A stretch of DNA of 46,821 nucleotides, taken from positions 1 to 46,821 of the IMG/VR virus record IMGVR_UViG_3300042923_001798, one strand, 5' to 3'. The translations under genes were made by a program, and so were the position numbers. Under the pieces are notes generated by a model. It had not been told where the DNA came from and did not search any database. It saw only the letters and a list, made by a program, of their open reading frames with translations. The DNA comes from a virus. Positions within the stretch are counted from its first letter, which is position 1. Each line of letters begins with the position of its first letter. Positions 26,420 to 33,282 of the stretch are shown piece after piece.

Positions 26420-27324
26420 TCTACGTTCCGCCTGCGTGCCTGCTGGTACACCTTGGTGATGAACCACTCCACTTTTTCTGGGAGTCCGGTGATCGTTTTG
26501 TCGCAGTCGTGGATCATTTCCTGACACTGACAATATCGGTCCGGGTAGACGAATAAAGCGCGGGACAAATCCATACAGCGCGGGTCGGTTACCTTCTGAT
26601 GGTGATTGTTGCCGCCGTTGCCACCAGCGATGCAAATCATCGGTCGCTGGTAGGCCAGCGCCGCATGCATGATGACGCAAGGCCCGGTAAGTACGATATC
26701 GGCCCGCTCCACCAGCGCCAGCATTTGCCAGATGGTCAGTTCACCATGGTGGAATTTTTGGTGCGCAAACGGCTCACCGTCGGGGATCCATTCATTCCCC
26801 TCCTGCACGTCGGCAACGCTGATTACGTGAAATCCACAGATGGCCAGGCGACGTGCAACGTCGTCAATATATTGGTTTAGTGGGCCACGGCTCGCGTTAT
26901 GCCATTCCATTCGCTCCGTTGTCGGGCGAATCACTGCCACTGGCTTACCCGCCGGAATGCGTATATCTGCAGGTGCATAGCTGGGCAAATCCATCCGTGC
27001 TGGCGCGGTACCGAACTGCTGTTCCATCGCATCGAAGATGCTGCCCGACTGCAGGTGACCATTTCCGTAAAAAATACGGGTTCGAGAGAGGCCTGGCGGT
27101 TCCCTTTCGAACATCACGGTGGAAGATTGCTCGCTTTTCTTTTGGGTACGCAGCGGTGAGTTTGCTTTAACAAAATGGAGGTTTTGGATCCCAGCGTAAA
27201 TTTCCGGCAGCGGCGTTTTCAGCCAGATTTCGTGGCCTTTTTGCGCCAGCGCTTTGATGAAGCAGCGCTGGTTAATATTGTCACCGATGCCGTGCATCCC
27301 GTCGAAGTACAGTTTTCTAGGCAT
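26416..27324 (-). CDS. GT-B glycosyltransferase, heptosyltransferase (GT9)-like
   Basis: This ~302-aa protein has an N-terminal YFDGMHGIGDNINQRCFIKALAQKG, a nucleotide-sugar-like Rossmann half. The C-terminal half, with VERADIVLTGPCVIMHAALAYQRPMICIAGG, matches the GT9 TGPxxxxHxAAxxxxP pattern. The start ATG 27324 overlaps the upstream gene by 8 bp. In this setting it could transfer a sugar onto an island product, on DNA or on the cell surface. The acceptor is unknown. Confidence 0.78.
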   Translation of the reverse strand: MPRKLYFDGMHGIGDNINQRCFIKALAQKGHEIWLKTPLPEIYAGIQNLHFVKANSPLRTQKKSEQSSTVMFEREPPGLSRTRIFYGNGHLQSGSIFDAMEQQFGTAPARMDLPSYAPADIRIPAGKPVAVIRPTTERMEWHNASRGPLNQYIDDVARRLAICGFHVISVADVQEGNEWIPDGEPFAHQKFHHGELTIWQMLALVERADIVLTGPCVIMHAALAYQRPMICIAGGNGGNNHHQKVTDPRCMDLSRALFVYPDRYCQCQEMIHDCDKTITGLPEKVEWFITKVYQQARRRNVE

Positions 27325-27862
27325 AAAGTGCCGCCTCAAGTGGTAAACGTTTAAAGCATGTCAGCGCGGTCTCGCGTGACGCGTTGATAATCTCCACGCC
27401 GGGTAAAGCGCCAGCGAGAGAAGAAAAGTCGGAGTGCCAGCGCCCTACTTCTCGCGGTACCGGATTGTGCATCGTTGCCGGGTGGCAGCCATGCCAGTGT
27501 GCGCCGTTCGCCAGGGTGCAGTCGTAGCCGAGAAGAATGATCCTCTCTGCGCCGAGATGCGCAGCGAGCTGGATTGCACGCTGCCCGGAGTTGAACGGGC
27601 CATTATCTGATGGGCGGAATAGCTTCACGCCGAACCGGGCGTGTGCACGTTTGCTCTGGGTCCATAGTTCAGCGCTGGTTTCCAGCGAATCGTGGTAATG
27701 GTCCCACCAAGTGAAATCGGCGGCGAAGATGTGCTGGCAGTCTGGCACTGCCCTCCAGCTCGAATTAACCGCAATGACCGGATAACCGGAAGCGGAGGCC
27801 AGTGCACAGTCGTTCGCCGTCAGCGACGGGCCGCTGGCGACGCAGATAAAAGTTTTCGTCAT
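27317..27862 (-). CDS. MptE/DUF115-like Rossmann protein
   Basis: This 181-aa protein starts TKTFICVASGPSLTANDCAL, a GPSL nucleotide-binding loop, followed by VIAVNSSWRAVPDC. It later has AERIILLGYDCTLANGAHWHG. That is the pattern of DUF115/MptE-like proteins, which bind or transfer nucleotide-activated groups (pterin diphosphokinase or sialyltransferase-like fold). It is the first gene of the island and follows a terminator. Its precise reaction is not visible. Confidence 0.72.
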   Translation of the reverse strand: MTKTFICVASGPSLTANDCALASASGYPVIAVNSSWRAVPDCQHIFAADFTWWDHYHDSLETSAELWTQSKRAHARFGVKLFRPSDNGPFNSGQRAIQLAAHLGAERIILLGYDCTLANGAHWHGCHPATMHNPVPREVGRWHSDFSSLAGALPGVEIINASRETALTCFKRLPLEAALYA

Positions 27863-27874
27863 GGATTATGGCGT

Positions 27875-27897
27875 AAAAAAACCGCCCGTAGGCGGTT
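27875..27897 (-). terminator. Intrinsic terminator between the GvpU-like gene and the island
   Basis: On the minus strand a perfect 7-bp stem, AACCGCC / GGCGGTT with a TACG tetraloop, is followed by a T-run (complement of 27875-27880). It separates the lysis-side genes from the island and again implies antitermination of late transcripts. Confidence 0.85.
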
Positions 27898-27918
27898 GCG
27901 TTTTGAAGAAGCGAAGTC

Positions 27919-28335
27919 TTAACTGGATGCATTTCCTACAATATGCCCCTCAGTCTCTTCGATTTTGATTCTCAGCAATGAGTTGTTAAAGGTACTCATT
28001 TGCCCATTACCAATTTGAACTTTAATTCCTTCAAGATGAAGGAAGTTGTTTGGGTATTCAAAATCAGGATCTTCACTGGTATACCCTTCAGCCCCTTTAT
28101 TTTCAAAAAATTGAGCAAGGGCTTCACCTGCTAAACCTGCTGTCTTAAGTTTCTCAGCGGTGAGCGCGTAATATTTCTTGCCCGAGATAAGCTGACCAGA
28201 GATGACATTCCCTTGAGAAAAAAGAGTTATTCCGATACCAAGATCAAAACGATTGACCATTTTATTAAGAAATAGCAAATCCTCGTCTTTTACTTTAAAT
28301 GCTTCAACTTGATTCAGTTCGATTTGATCGCTCAT
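27919..28335 (-). CDS. GvpU-like protein (gas vesicle accessory family, tentative)
   Basis: This 138-aa protein has an N-terminal helical part, then FDLGIGITLFSQGNVISGQLISGKKYY, resembling the GvpU core (D-GI-ITL---G-ISG-LI). It ends with NFLHLEGIKVQIGNGQMSTFNNSLLRIKIEETEGHIVGN. No gas-vesicle gene is near, so any role here is different from the name. It stands between the Rz-like gene and a terminator. Family membership is from pattern memory and should be tested. Confidence 0.5.
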   Translation of the reverse strand: MSDQIELNQVEAFKVKDEDLLFLNKMVNRFDLGIGITLFSQGNVISGQLISGKKYYALTAEKLKTAGLAGEALAQFFENKGAEGYTSEDPDFEYPNNFLHLEGIKVQIGNGQMSTFNNSLLRIKIEETEGHIVGNASS

Positions 28336-28396
28336 AAGGTCTCCTATTAGAACAAGTCTTTAGGATACCCCTCTGATAGTTAAGTGAATAGTGAAA

Positions 28397-28927
28397 TCAC
28401 TCACGATGACTCACTTTGTCGTAGGTTCGTTCGCAGGTGCTACCGGCGACATAACGCTCATCAGCCTCTTTTGCATAGATGCCCGCTCTTTTGTCAGATT
28501 CGCCAAGCAGCTCGGCAAGCACTCTGGTGGTCTCGGCTTTTGCCGCGCCTGCTGCTGCAAATGCGGAAATACGGCCGGTTTCACTTCCTGCGAGTTGCCT
28601 GCGTAGATTGGCGAGTTGTTGCTGCAACCCGTCACCAGCACGCTTAGCAGCGTCAGCATCAGCCTGTACTTTTGCCAGTTCCATATCTGCACGTTTCCGC
28701 TCCTCGTCTGCCGCCTGCTGTAGTCGCCGTTCTTTGGCTCGCTCGGCAACCTCTCGGTGTATAGTTGCGGTTGAGTCAGCCAGATCCCGCTGTAGCCATT
28801 GCAGCTTCCAGACTGAATTAGCCGACTCATATCCCGCGTCGTATGCTCGCCATAACAAAAAAGCCACCAGCAAAGTGATCGCCAGCGGCTTCCAGTATTT
28901 CCCCAGGAACGCAAACAGCGCCGTCAT
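28397..28927 (-). CDS. Inner-membrane spanin (Rz-like, DUF2514)
   Basis: This 176-aa protein has one N-terminal signal-anchor (~9-27, YWKPLAITLLVAFLLW). A long charged periplasmic coiled coil (~45-115) follows and the C terminus ends ADERYVAGSTCERTYDKVSHRE. This is the i-spanin layout of DUF2514 proteins. It follows the endolysin and overlaps its gene. An embedded lipoprotein frame (28411-28659) provides the likely outer-membrane partner. Confidence 0.85.
   Translation of the reverse strand: MTALFAFLGKYWKPLAITLLVAFLLWRAYDAGYESANSVWKLQWLQRDLADSTATIHREVAERAKERRLQQAADEERKRADMELAKVQADADAAKRAGDGLQQQLANLRRQLAGSETGRISAFAAAGAAKAETTRVLAELLGESDKRAGIYAKEADERYVAGSTCERTYDKVSHRE
28411..28659 (-). CDS. Rz1-like outer-membrane spanin nested in the Rz gene
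   Basis: In an alternate frame inside the Rz-like gene, ATG 28659 starts an 82-aa protein. It has a signal-type MLTLLSVLVTGC, a lipobox with Cys 12, and then a Pro-rich PRPPECLP segment. This is the usual build of Rz1 lipoproteins, which bridge to the inner-membrane spanin. The start has an AGG ribosome site about 4-6 nt away. The frame is open much further upstream, but only the lipoprotein start makes sense. Confidence 0.75.
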   Translation of the reverse strand: MLTLLSVLVTGCSNNSPIYAGNSQEVKPAVFPHLQQQARQKPRPPECLPSCLANLTKERASMQKRLMSVMSPVAPANEPTTK

Positions 28928-29535
28928 ACAAGCACCGATTTCGCCTTGTCATAGCGGGTCTGCCGATCATCGAGGCCGTTAGTGCCACCGTTGATGATTT
29001 TCGTAACAGCTTTGACATCCCCGGAGTGCTTCAGACAACCTTTTGCAGCATAGAACCACGCCGCCGAACGAGCTGCATATTCGTCTTGCTCCAACAACTG
29101 CGGAACCAATAGCAAATCGGTACCAAGGCCAGCACCGCAATCCCGGTAATTGTCGTGACCGGTAATCTGAATCAGTCCACGGCCGCGATAATTCCAGCCG
29201 TCGTTTTCTGCGACATTCCCCATACGGTGGGCGTAAACGATATTAGCGATCGCTTTTTGGTTTGCCGGCTGCGTGGCGGTACGCCCGTACTTCTCAGCAG
29301 TATTACCCGGGAAATATTTACCAAAGGTTGCTTTCAGGCCTTCAACCGAATAATTCAGGTTTTCGACGATGCAGGTGAAACCACCTGACTCGTGGCCTAC
29401 CTGAGCGATAAACATTGCCTGATCGTCAATTGATATAATGCCAAACTCAGCCATCGCCGCATCTATTAGCTGGAACCAACGCGTAGTTAATTCGGCGCTG
29501 ATATTAGCCGCCTTCTGAAACTGTGATTTATTCAT
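28924..29535 (-). CDS. Endolysin, glycoside hydrolase family 19
   Basis: This 203-aa protein shows the GH19 chitinase-like signature. The catalytic Glu is in VGHESGGF (Glu 49), and NYRGRGLIQITGHDNY (115-130) is the substrate-groove motif, followed by AARSAAWFY. It cuts peptidoglycan glycan strands. No signal sequence is present, so it depends on the holin. Start and stop overlap its neighbours as ATGA and by 4 bp. Confidence 0.92.
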   Translation of the reverse strand: MNKSQFQKAANISAELTTRWFQLIDAAMAEFGIISIDDQAMFIAQVGHESGGFTCIVENLNYSVEGLKATFGKYFPGNTAEKYGRTATQPANQKAIANIVYAHRMGNVAENDGWNYRGRGLIQITGHDNYRDCGAGLGTDLLLVPQLLEQDEYAARSAAWFYAAKGCLKHSGDVKAVTKIINGGTNGLDDRQTRYDKAKSVLV

Positions 29536-29858
29536 TCGCTTTTCTCTGTGCTGATGCCGGTACGCTTGGTAAACAACGCGACGGCAATATCACGCAATCT
29601 GTCAGCGCCAATAAAACCAATCATGCCGCCAACGAATGCGCCGGAATTCGCAGGAAGACCCAAATATTCCAGAATCGCTGATACTGCTAACGCTGCAATT
29701 CCGCAAACCAGCGCGCCGGTAGCTGTATAGATTTTGGGCTTTCCAGCCCTGATATCCATTAATGCCGAAATCCCCAAAGCCGTCAGCCCGGCATAAACCG
29801 ACGGCAGGTATACAGCCAACCATTTCATTGTTTGCTCAATTATTCCGTGTTTTTCCAT
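29532..29858 (-). CDS. Holin (lambda-family type)
   Basis: The ~108-aa protein starts MEKHGIIEQTMKWLAVYLPSVYAGLTALG. Three hydrophobic stretches are visible (about 10-30, 45-63 and 68-85), followed by a charged C terminus ending in TKRTGISTEKSE. The pattern fits the 'phage holin, lambda family' proteins found next to GH19 endolysins. An in-frame extension upstream to 29939 is basic and unlikely; ATG 29858 has a GGAGGT-type site nearby. Confidence 0.82.
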   Translation of the reverse strand: MEKHGIIEQTMKWLAVYLPSVYAGLTALGISALMDIRAGKPKIYTATGALVCGIAALAVSAILEYLGLPANSGAFVGGMIGFIGADRLRDIAVALFTKRTGISTEKSE

Positions 29859-29968
29859 AGTCACCTCCGGAACGGGGCGCCGTGTGAAAATAAAAAATCC
29901 CCGAATATCCAGGAGCGGCAACAGGGAAAGGCGTTGCACTAAATGGACCTGTCAGCGGCCTTAATATG

Positions 29969-29993
29969 AAAAAGCCCCGGCGAATGCCGAGGC
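29969..29993 (-). terminator. Intrinsic terminator before the lysis cassette
   Basis: On the minus strand GCCTCGGC, an ATTC loop and GCCGGGGC form an 8-bp stem with one wobble pair, followed by TTTTT. It stands between the 78-aa gene and the holin, as for the late terminator that Q must override. Confidence 0.8.
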
Positions 29994-30015
29994 CAAATGT
30001 TATGAATTAAAGATT

Positions 30016-30252
30016 TTAATCGCGAGGAATAATATTACCATTTTCATCAAGCCTGATCGTTTCAATGGCAATTAATTCGCCGATGTCCACAAAAGCAGAG
30101 GAAATACAGAAAAAATCAGGCCTTAACCTCTTAGCTTTTCCTTCGATCATCTCTTTCACTCTTTGCTTCGCATTTTCATGTGAAGAGAAAACTCCCGCAA
30201 ACGTCGAACCGGTATCTCTGTACCCGATTTCAAGCAAAAAAATCTTATCCAT
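30016..30252 (-). CDS. Small protein after Q, function unknown
   Basis: The ~78-aa protein starts MDKIFLLEIGYRDTGSTFAGVFSSHENAKQRVKEMI. The longer in-frame reading from 30309 is unlikely since it crosses a probable terminator and leader. It is a soluble alpha/beta-like protein. It lies in the segment that in lambdoid phages has the late-promoter leader. No family recognised. Confidence 0.55.
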   Translation of the reverse strand: MDKIFLLEIGYRDTGSTFAGVFSSHENAKQRVKEMIEGKAKRLRPDFFCISSAFVDIGELIAIETIRLDENGNIIPRD

Positions 30253-30308
30253 ACATCTACCCTTATCCGAAATTTTTAACACTGTAACAGCAAGGGTTAG
30301 AAATGACA

Positions 30309-30332
30309 AAACCCGCTCAATGGCGGGTTTTT
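30309..30332 (-). terminator. Terminator after the Q gene (bidirectional-like)
   Basis: AAACCCGC and GCGGGTTT pair around a 6-base loop, with T-runs on both sides. On the minus strand it lies 40 bp beyond the Q stop and could end the early right transcript. Confidence 0.7.
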
Positions 30333-30371
30333 ACAACTCTGGCAAAATATCAGAAGTACGCTAAATATGGC

Positions 30372-31070
30372 TTATTTCGTTGCATTTTGCAATACCGTCC
30401 ATTCGACCTCTTCTTGAGGTGTCTCACAATGATGTTCGAGAGTATGCTGCAAGGCCCCTATGTCCAGCTCGTCGAACGCACGTTTGAAATGAGCCCAATG
30501 AGGCGCGTAGACACGTAGCCATGTAGAGCGGTTTACGCTCATCAACCGGGCTAACGCCGCTCCAGCGTACTCTTTATAAGTTTTATTGCTCCTGGTTGCT
30601 GCAACGTCCTGCGCGGCAAGCCAGATCAGCGAAATTAACCGCTTCTTAGTTTTATTCAGCAAGCCTGCCGGCAGATATTTTTGATGCCCGTTCCAAATTA
30701 CCTCGCATATGAGCGTCTGATAACGAAACGTCAGATCGAAGCCGTAGCAATACTTTAGCCAGGCCTGTTCATGTTCTGACAGAGAATTAACTGCGCGGCG
30801 CCACGGTGCACCAGCAAACTCAGAATCGTTAATTGGGGGTAATGGCCTGCGGCGGCTACGTGTTTCCAGCACGTACAGTGATGTGTTTTCTGCCTTAATC
30901 TTTCGACCGTCATCAAACTCAACCATGTGGATCTGTTTGCGCGGGCAACGGTCTTTCTCTGCTGGCGGATTCTCATTAAAAGCCTGCAACTGCCCTTTCG
31001 TTTTACCTGAGTTATCCATCAGTGCGCGGGTAAGCTCAATCCGGGCGTATTCTATTAATTGCGGATCCAT
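30372..31070 (-). CDS. Late antitermination protein Q
   Basis: This 232-aa protein has RSRRRPLPP, then EFAGAPWRRAVNSLSEHEQAWLKYCYGFDLTF and LISLIWLAAQDVAATRSNKTYKEYAGAALARLMSVNRSTWLRVY, the conserved body of one enterobacterial phage Q-type family. Q loads on RNA polymerase at the late promoter and lets it read through terminators. At least four intrinsic terminators lie inside the late operon, which fits that need. The start overlaps the upstream stop as TGATG. Confidence 0.88.
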   Translation of the reverse strand: MDPQLIEYARIELTRALMDNSGKTKGQLQAFNENPPAEKDRCPRKQIHMVEFDDGRKIKAENTSLYVLETRSRRRPLPPINDSEFAGAPWRRAVNSLSEHEQAWLKYCYGFDLTFRYQTLICEVIWNGHQKYLPAGLLNKTKKRLISLIWLAAQDVAATRSNKTYKEYAGAALARLMSVNRSTWLRVYAPHWAHFKRAFDELDIGALQHTLEHHCETPQEEVEWTVLQNATK

Positions 31071-31369
31071 CAGATAAAGCCCTCTTTTTTCCAGATTGCG
31101 AGCGTACGAAATACACCTTCTGCATGCATCAGGCGCAATTCTTCGTACGTGTATTCATTGGTTTTAACTCTGCCGTCGATAACATCGTGGCATCCGTTAC
31201 AAGCAATAGCCCCCTGTAAATCATCAGGCTTGCAGCCTGTACCGCAGGTTCCGGCAAGGCGATAGTGTGCGAGTACACTGGTTTCAGGATTGAAGGTGCA
31301 GTGACCCGGAATACGAACAGTACATTCGCGCCCACGGGCTTCTTTGCGGAGATTCACAGATCGAGGCAT
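31070..31369 (-). CDS. DUF1364 (putative nuclease / nin-region) protein
   Basis: The 99-aa protein begins MPRSVNLRKEARGRECTVRIPGHCTFNPETSVLAHYR and carries Cys/His ligands (GTGC, CNGCHDVIDG) as in an HNH-type zinc fold. This is the DUF1364 pattern common in nin regions of lambdoid phages. Its position before Q is the standard nin position. Nuclease activity is inferred from fold-like motifs. Confidence 0.75.
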   Translation of the reverse strand: MPRSVNLRKEARGRECTVRIPGHCTFNPETSVLAHYRLAGTCGTGCKPDDLQGAIACNGCHDVIDGRVKTNEYTYEELRLMHAEGVFRTLAIWKKEGFI

Positions 31370-31734
31370 TGCTGACCTCCACCCGTGATCAACCGGTCCC
31401 CTTTCTGAAAATCTGTAGGGCTACTGATCCAGTGCGCGACGCGTATAACAGCAGCCTGGTCTGCTGAATGGATGATCCGGCGTTGATTTTCCGGCAGGTT
31501 AGCCACACACGCCGGGCAGTGATCGACAGTTTCAACGATGCAGCCGCCGCGGCGCTGGCAGATATGCATAGTGCTTTTGAGGGTGGCGCAGTGCCGGCAC
31601 ATAGGGGCATCGCAAGTATAAGGTTCAAACGGAGATATACATTTCGGCTGGTCTTCACTCGGAGGATAGCCAAGGTGACCATCGCAAAGCAGCGTTGCCG
31701 GCGCGCCGCAGAAAAGACAGGTTTGTTTTTTCAC
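31354..31734 (-). CDS. Zinc-finger protein of the nin region
   Basis: This 126-aa protein has several Cys/His clusters: CLFCGAPATLLCDGH at the N terminus, CDAPMCRHCATLKSTMHICQRRGGC, then HCPAC. That spacing suggests two or three zinc sites. The start is GTG at the DUF1367 stop (GTGA). The function is unknown; it sits in a coupled run with DUF1367 and DUF1364. Confidence 0.72.
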   Translation of the reverse strand: MKKQTCLFCGAPATLLCDGHLGYPPSEDQPKCISPFEPYTCDAPMCRHCATLKSTMHICQRRGGCIVETVDHCPACVANLPENQRRIIHSADQAAVIRVAHWISSPTDFQKGDRLITGGGQQCLDL

Positions 31735-32330
31735 GCGGCATACTCCAGAAGCTGAGCAGCGACGTTTTCGACCTCGGCTGGTGATGAAAATTTACGGAAC
31801 AGGATCCAGTTCCAGAGTACGTTCAGTGTGGACTTATAGAATTGCTGGAATTCAAGCTCGTCCATTTTTGCGAAAGAAATGGACTTCGCCCGCCGGTTAC
31901 GACTTCCGTCTGGGTAAACGTGTTCGGTGTAATAACCAGCCTGGATGGTGACCCATTCACGGTATGCTTCGAAGGACTTGAGCAACGCTATATCACGAGT
32001 ACGCGTATATGCGGCATCAGAAAGGAACTGTTCTGCAGCATCGGAAAGTGGAACACTATGCTGTTGGCCGACCTGTCTGCAGAGAAAATCGACGAAGCCA
32101 TTAACCAGCTTTTGCTCTTCAGGCAGAATAGCGCCGCCGGTCGGCGTCCAGTAGTCGAAGCCAAGCTGTAGAAGTTTGAAAAAACGTTTGTGAAATTGGT
32201 AGTTGCGGACACGCTTAAAGTCAGCGTGGATCCACTCGCCGATTTTGATTCGTTGCAAAAATTCGCTGGCCTCGGGCGTTGCCGGGGTCAGGGTTTCGGA
32301 GCTAATTTTTTGAAGTTTTATCTGTGCCAT
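31731..32330 (-). CDS. DUF1367 family protein (nin region)
   Basis: This 199-aa protein contains EWIHADFKRVRNYQFHKRFFKLLQLGFDYW. It then has a conserved EFQQFYKSTLNVLWNWILFRKF near the C terminus. This is the DUF1367 pattern of enterobacterial prophages, with unknown biochemical role and usually found before Q. The stop overlaps the zinc-finger gene. Confidence 0.8.
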   Translation of the reverse strand: MAQIKLQKISSETLTPATPEASEFLQRIKIGEWIHADFKRVRNYQFHKRFFKLLQLGFDYWTPTGGAILPEEQKLVNGFVDFLCRQVGQQHSVPLSDAAEQFLSDAAYTRTRDIALLKSFEAYREWVTIQAGYYTEHVYPDGSRNRRAKSISFAKMDELEFQQFYKSTLNVLWNWILFRKFSSPAEVENVAAQLLEYAA

Positions 32331-32387
32331 CGGTTTTCTCCGGTGACACAGTGATATCTCAGAAGGTTGTTCAGACCTGTCTATAGA

Positions 32388-32585
32388 TTATAGTGGATTA
32401 TCAGCATCATCAACAGTCGGTAATCCTGCACTTTTCCGCGCTTCTGCCATCTGCTGCACACTCGTTACAAACTCGTCAGGCCGCAACACAAAACCATATA
32501 CAACATCGCCGTGTTCGTTCCTATACAGCACAACGGGTCTTGTGCTGTTGTTCAGGCCACGAACTAAGTGGTCAGGTATGATCAT
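32388..32585 (-). CDS. Small LexA-box-linked protein (65 aa)
   Basis: The protein begins MIIPDHLVRGLNNSTRPVVLYRNEHGDVVYGFVLRPDEF. ATG 32585 has GGAG 7 nt upstream and is preferred to the GTG one codon earlier. A LexA-type box (32711-32726) lies 126 bp upstream on the same transcript direction, and an inverted repeat lies between. The protein could be a damage-induced antirepressor or another SOS function. No family recognised. Confidence 0.6.
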   Translation of the reverse strand: MIIPDHLVRGLNNSTRPVVLYRNEHGDVVYGFVLRPDEFVTSVQQMAEARKSAGLPTVDDADNPL

Positions 32586-32659
32586 CACTTCGCTCCAGCA
32601 TGTTCTTGGGGATCCATCACTTTCCTTCGCGCGTCCCGATAGTTAAGCCGATGCGTACG

Positions 32660-32697
32660 CTTATCTCAATCAACCCGACAGGACTATTTGAGATAAG
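32660..32697. promoter_or_regulatory. Inverted repeat CTTATCTCAA / TTGAGATAAG
   Basis: Two perfect 10-bp arms (32660-32669 and 32688-32697) are separated by 18 bp. They lie between the LexA box and the 65-aa gene, so this could be an operator for a second regulator or a leader hairpin. The wider stretch 32589-32925 (337 bp) holds no gene I can support, only this repeat, the LexA box and the hairpin at 32898-32917. Confidence 0.45.
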
Positions 32698-32710
32698 TGG
32701 CATCAATACA

Positions 32711-32726
32711 CTGTATATAAAACCAG
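32711..32726. promoter_or_regulatory. LexA-type box, one mismatch
   Basis: The sequence CTGTATATAAAACCAG fits CTGT-N8-ACAG except C for A in the right half, as in the working boxes of dinI and uvrB. The outer bases and AT core also match. It stands upstream of the leftward 65-aa gene. Confidence 0.72.
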
Positions 32727-32897
32727 TATAATTCACCAGTGTCCATAGCTTTCTTTTTGATCATAACGATGAAAATCAATTAGTTGTGTGTTATTTGTGC
32801 AATTTGGTGCGAAAAGAAGGGAAGCGAAACGCATATGAGGACTGTCTTGAAAACGAGTGAATGGGTGCCTGGGAACGCCTCAACTAAACACGCTGGT

Positions 32898-32917
32898 GGC
32901 GGGGATTTCTCCCCGCC
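32898..32917 (-). other. GC-rich hairpin after hok
   Basis: GGCGGGGA and TCCCCGCC form a perfect 8-bp stem with a 4-base loop, 9 bp beyond the hok stop. There is no T-run, so it may be a 3' structure of the hok mRNA (long-range fold or stability) rather than a plain terminator. Confidence 0.5.
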
Positions 32918-32925
32918 GGTTGCCC

Positions 32926-33081
32926 TTACTGGTTGGACTCACATGCCATGACCGCCGCGACCTCCTTGCTACCATCCCGTATTCGCAGTTCGTAAAGCGA
33001 ATGGCGGGTCAACAGTGTGAATGCCAGTATCGTCAGGCAGACGATAATCAAGCACCAGATAACAGAATTTTGCGGCTTCAT
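32926..33081 (-). CDS. hok: Hok-family type I toxin
   Basis: The 51-aa protein has an N-terminal membrane helix ([18 protein letters not shown]), then [27 protein letters not shown]. This closely follows Hok ([26 protein letters not shown]). Hok inserts in the inner membrane and collapses the proton gradient. ATG 33081 has GGAG 8 nt upstream. The usual Cys in KSLCEI is a Tyr here (SLYEL). An in-frame upstream ATG (33138) would add 19 residues and may be the mok-like leader frame. Confidence 0.88.
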   Translation of the reverse strand: MKPQNSVIWCLIIVCLTILAFTLLTRHSLYELRIRDGSKEVAAVMACESNQ

Positions 33082-33119
33082 GGCTGCTTCTCCTTGACCT
33101 TGCGGTCTGTAAGAGGCTA

Positions 33120-33185
33120 ACCTTGTACGTGCGAGCATACGAGGGGCCTCGGGTTGATTTATCAGCTCGGGGCTTTTCTCTTTCT
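33120..33185 (+). ncRNA. sok: Candidate Sok-like antisense RNA
   Basis: The plus strand opposite the hok leader carries GGCCTCGGGTTGATTT, then CAGCTCGGGGCTTTTCTC, resembling the conserved Sok/hok leader blocks of enterobacterial hok loci. The RNA would pair with the hok leader and block toxin translation. Ends are approximate; no promoter was defined. Confidence 0.5.
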
Positions 33186-33282
33186 GCTTCGTGTATGCCT
33201 GAAACAGAAAGTCTCAAGCACCCGCCGCAATCATACCCGGTCATTTTCTCAAAGCAACAGTTAGCGATAATCGTGTCTGCTT

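Noticed and set aside
25769-26524. 251-aa plus-strand frame over the methyltransferase
   Set aside because: It is antisense to a well-supported methyltransferase and GT pair and lacks motifs and a ribosome site.
28411-28914. Long 167-aa frame inside the Rz-like gene
   Set aside because: Only its last 82 codons look real (lipoprotein signal and Pro-rich part); the upstream part is a shadow of Rz coding.
32857-33120. 87-aa plus-strand frame over hok
   Set aside because: It is antisense to the Hok toxin, with no ribosome site or family features.
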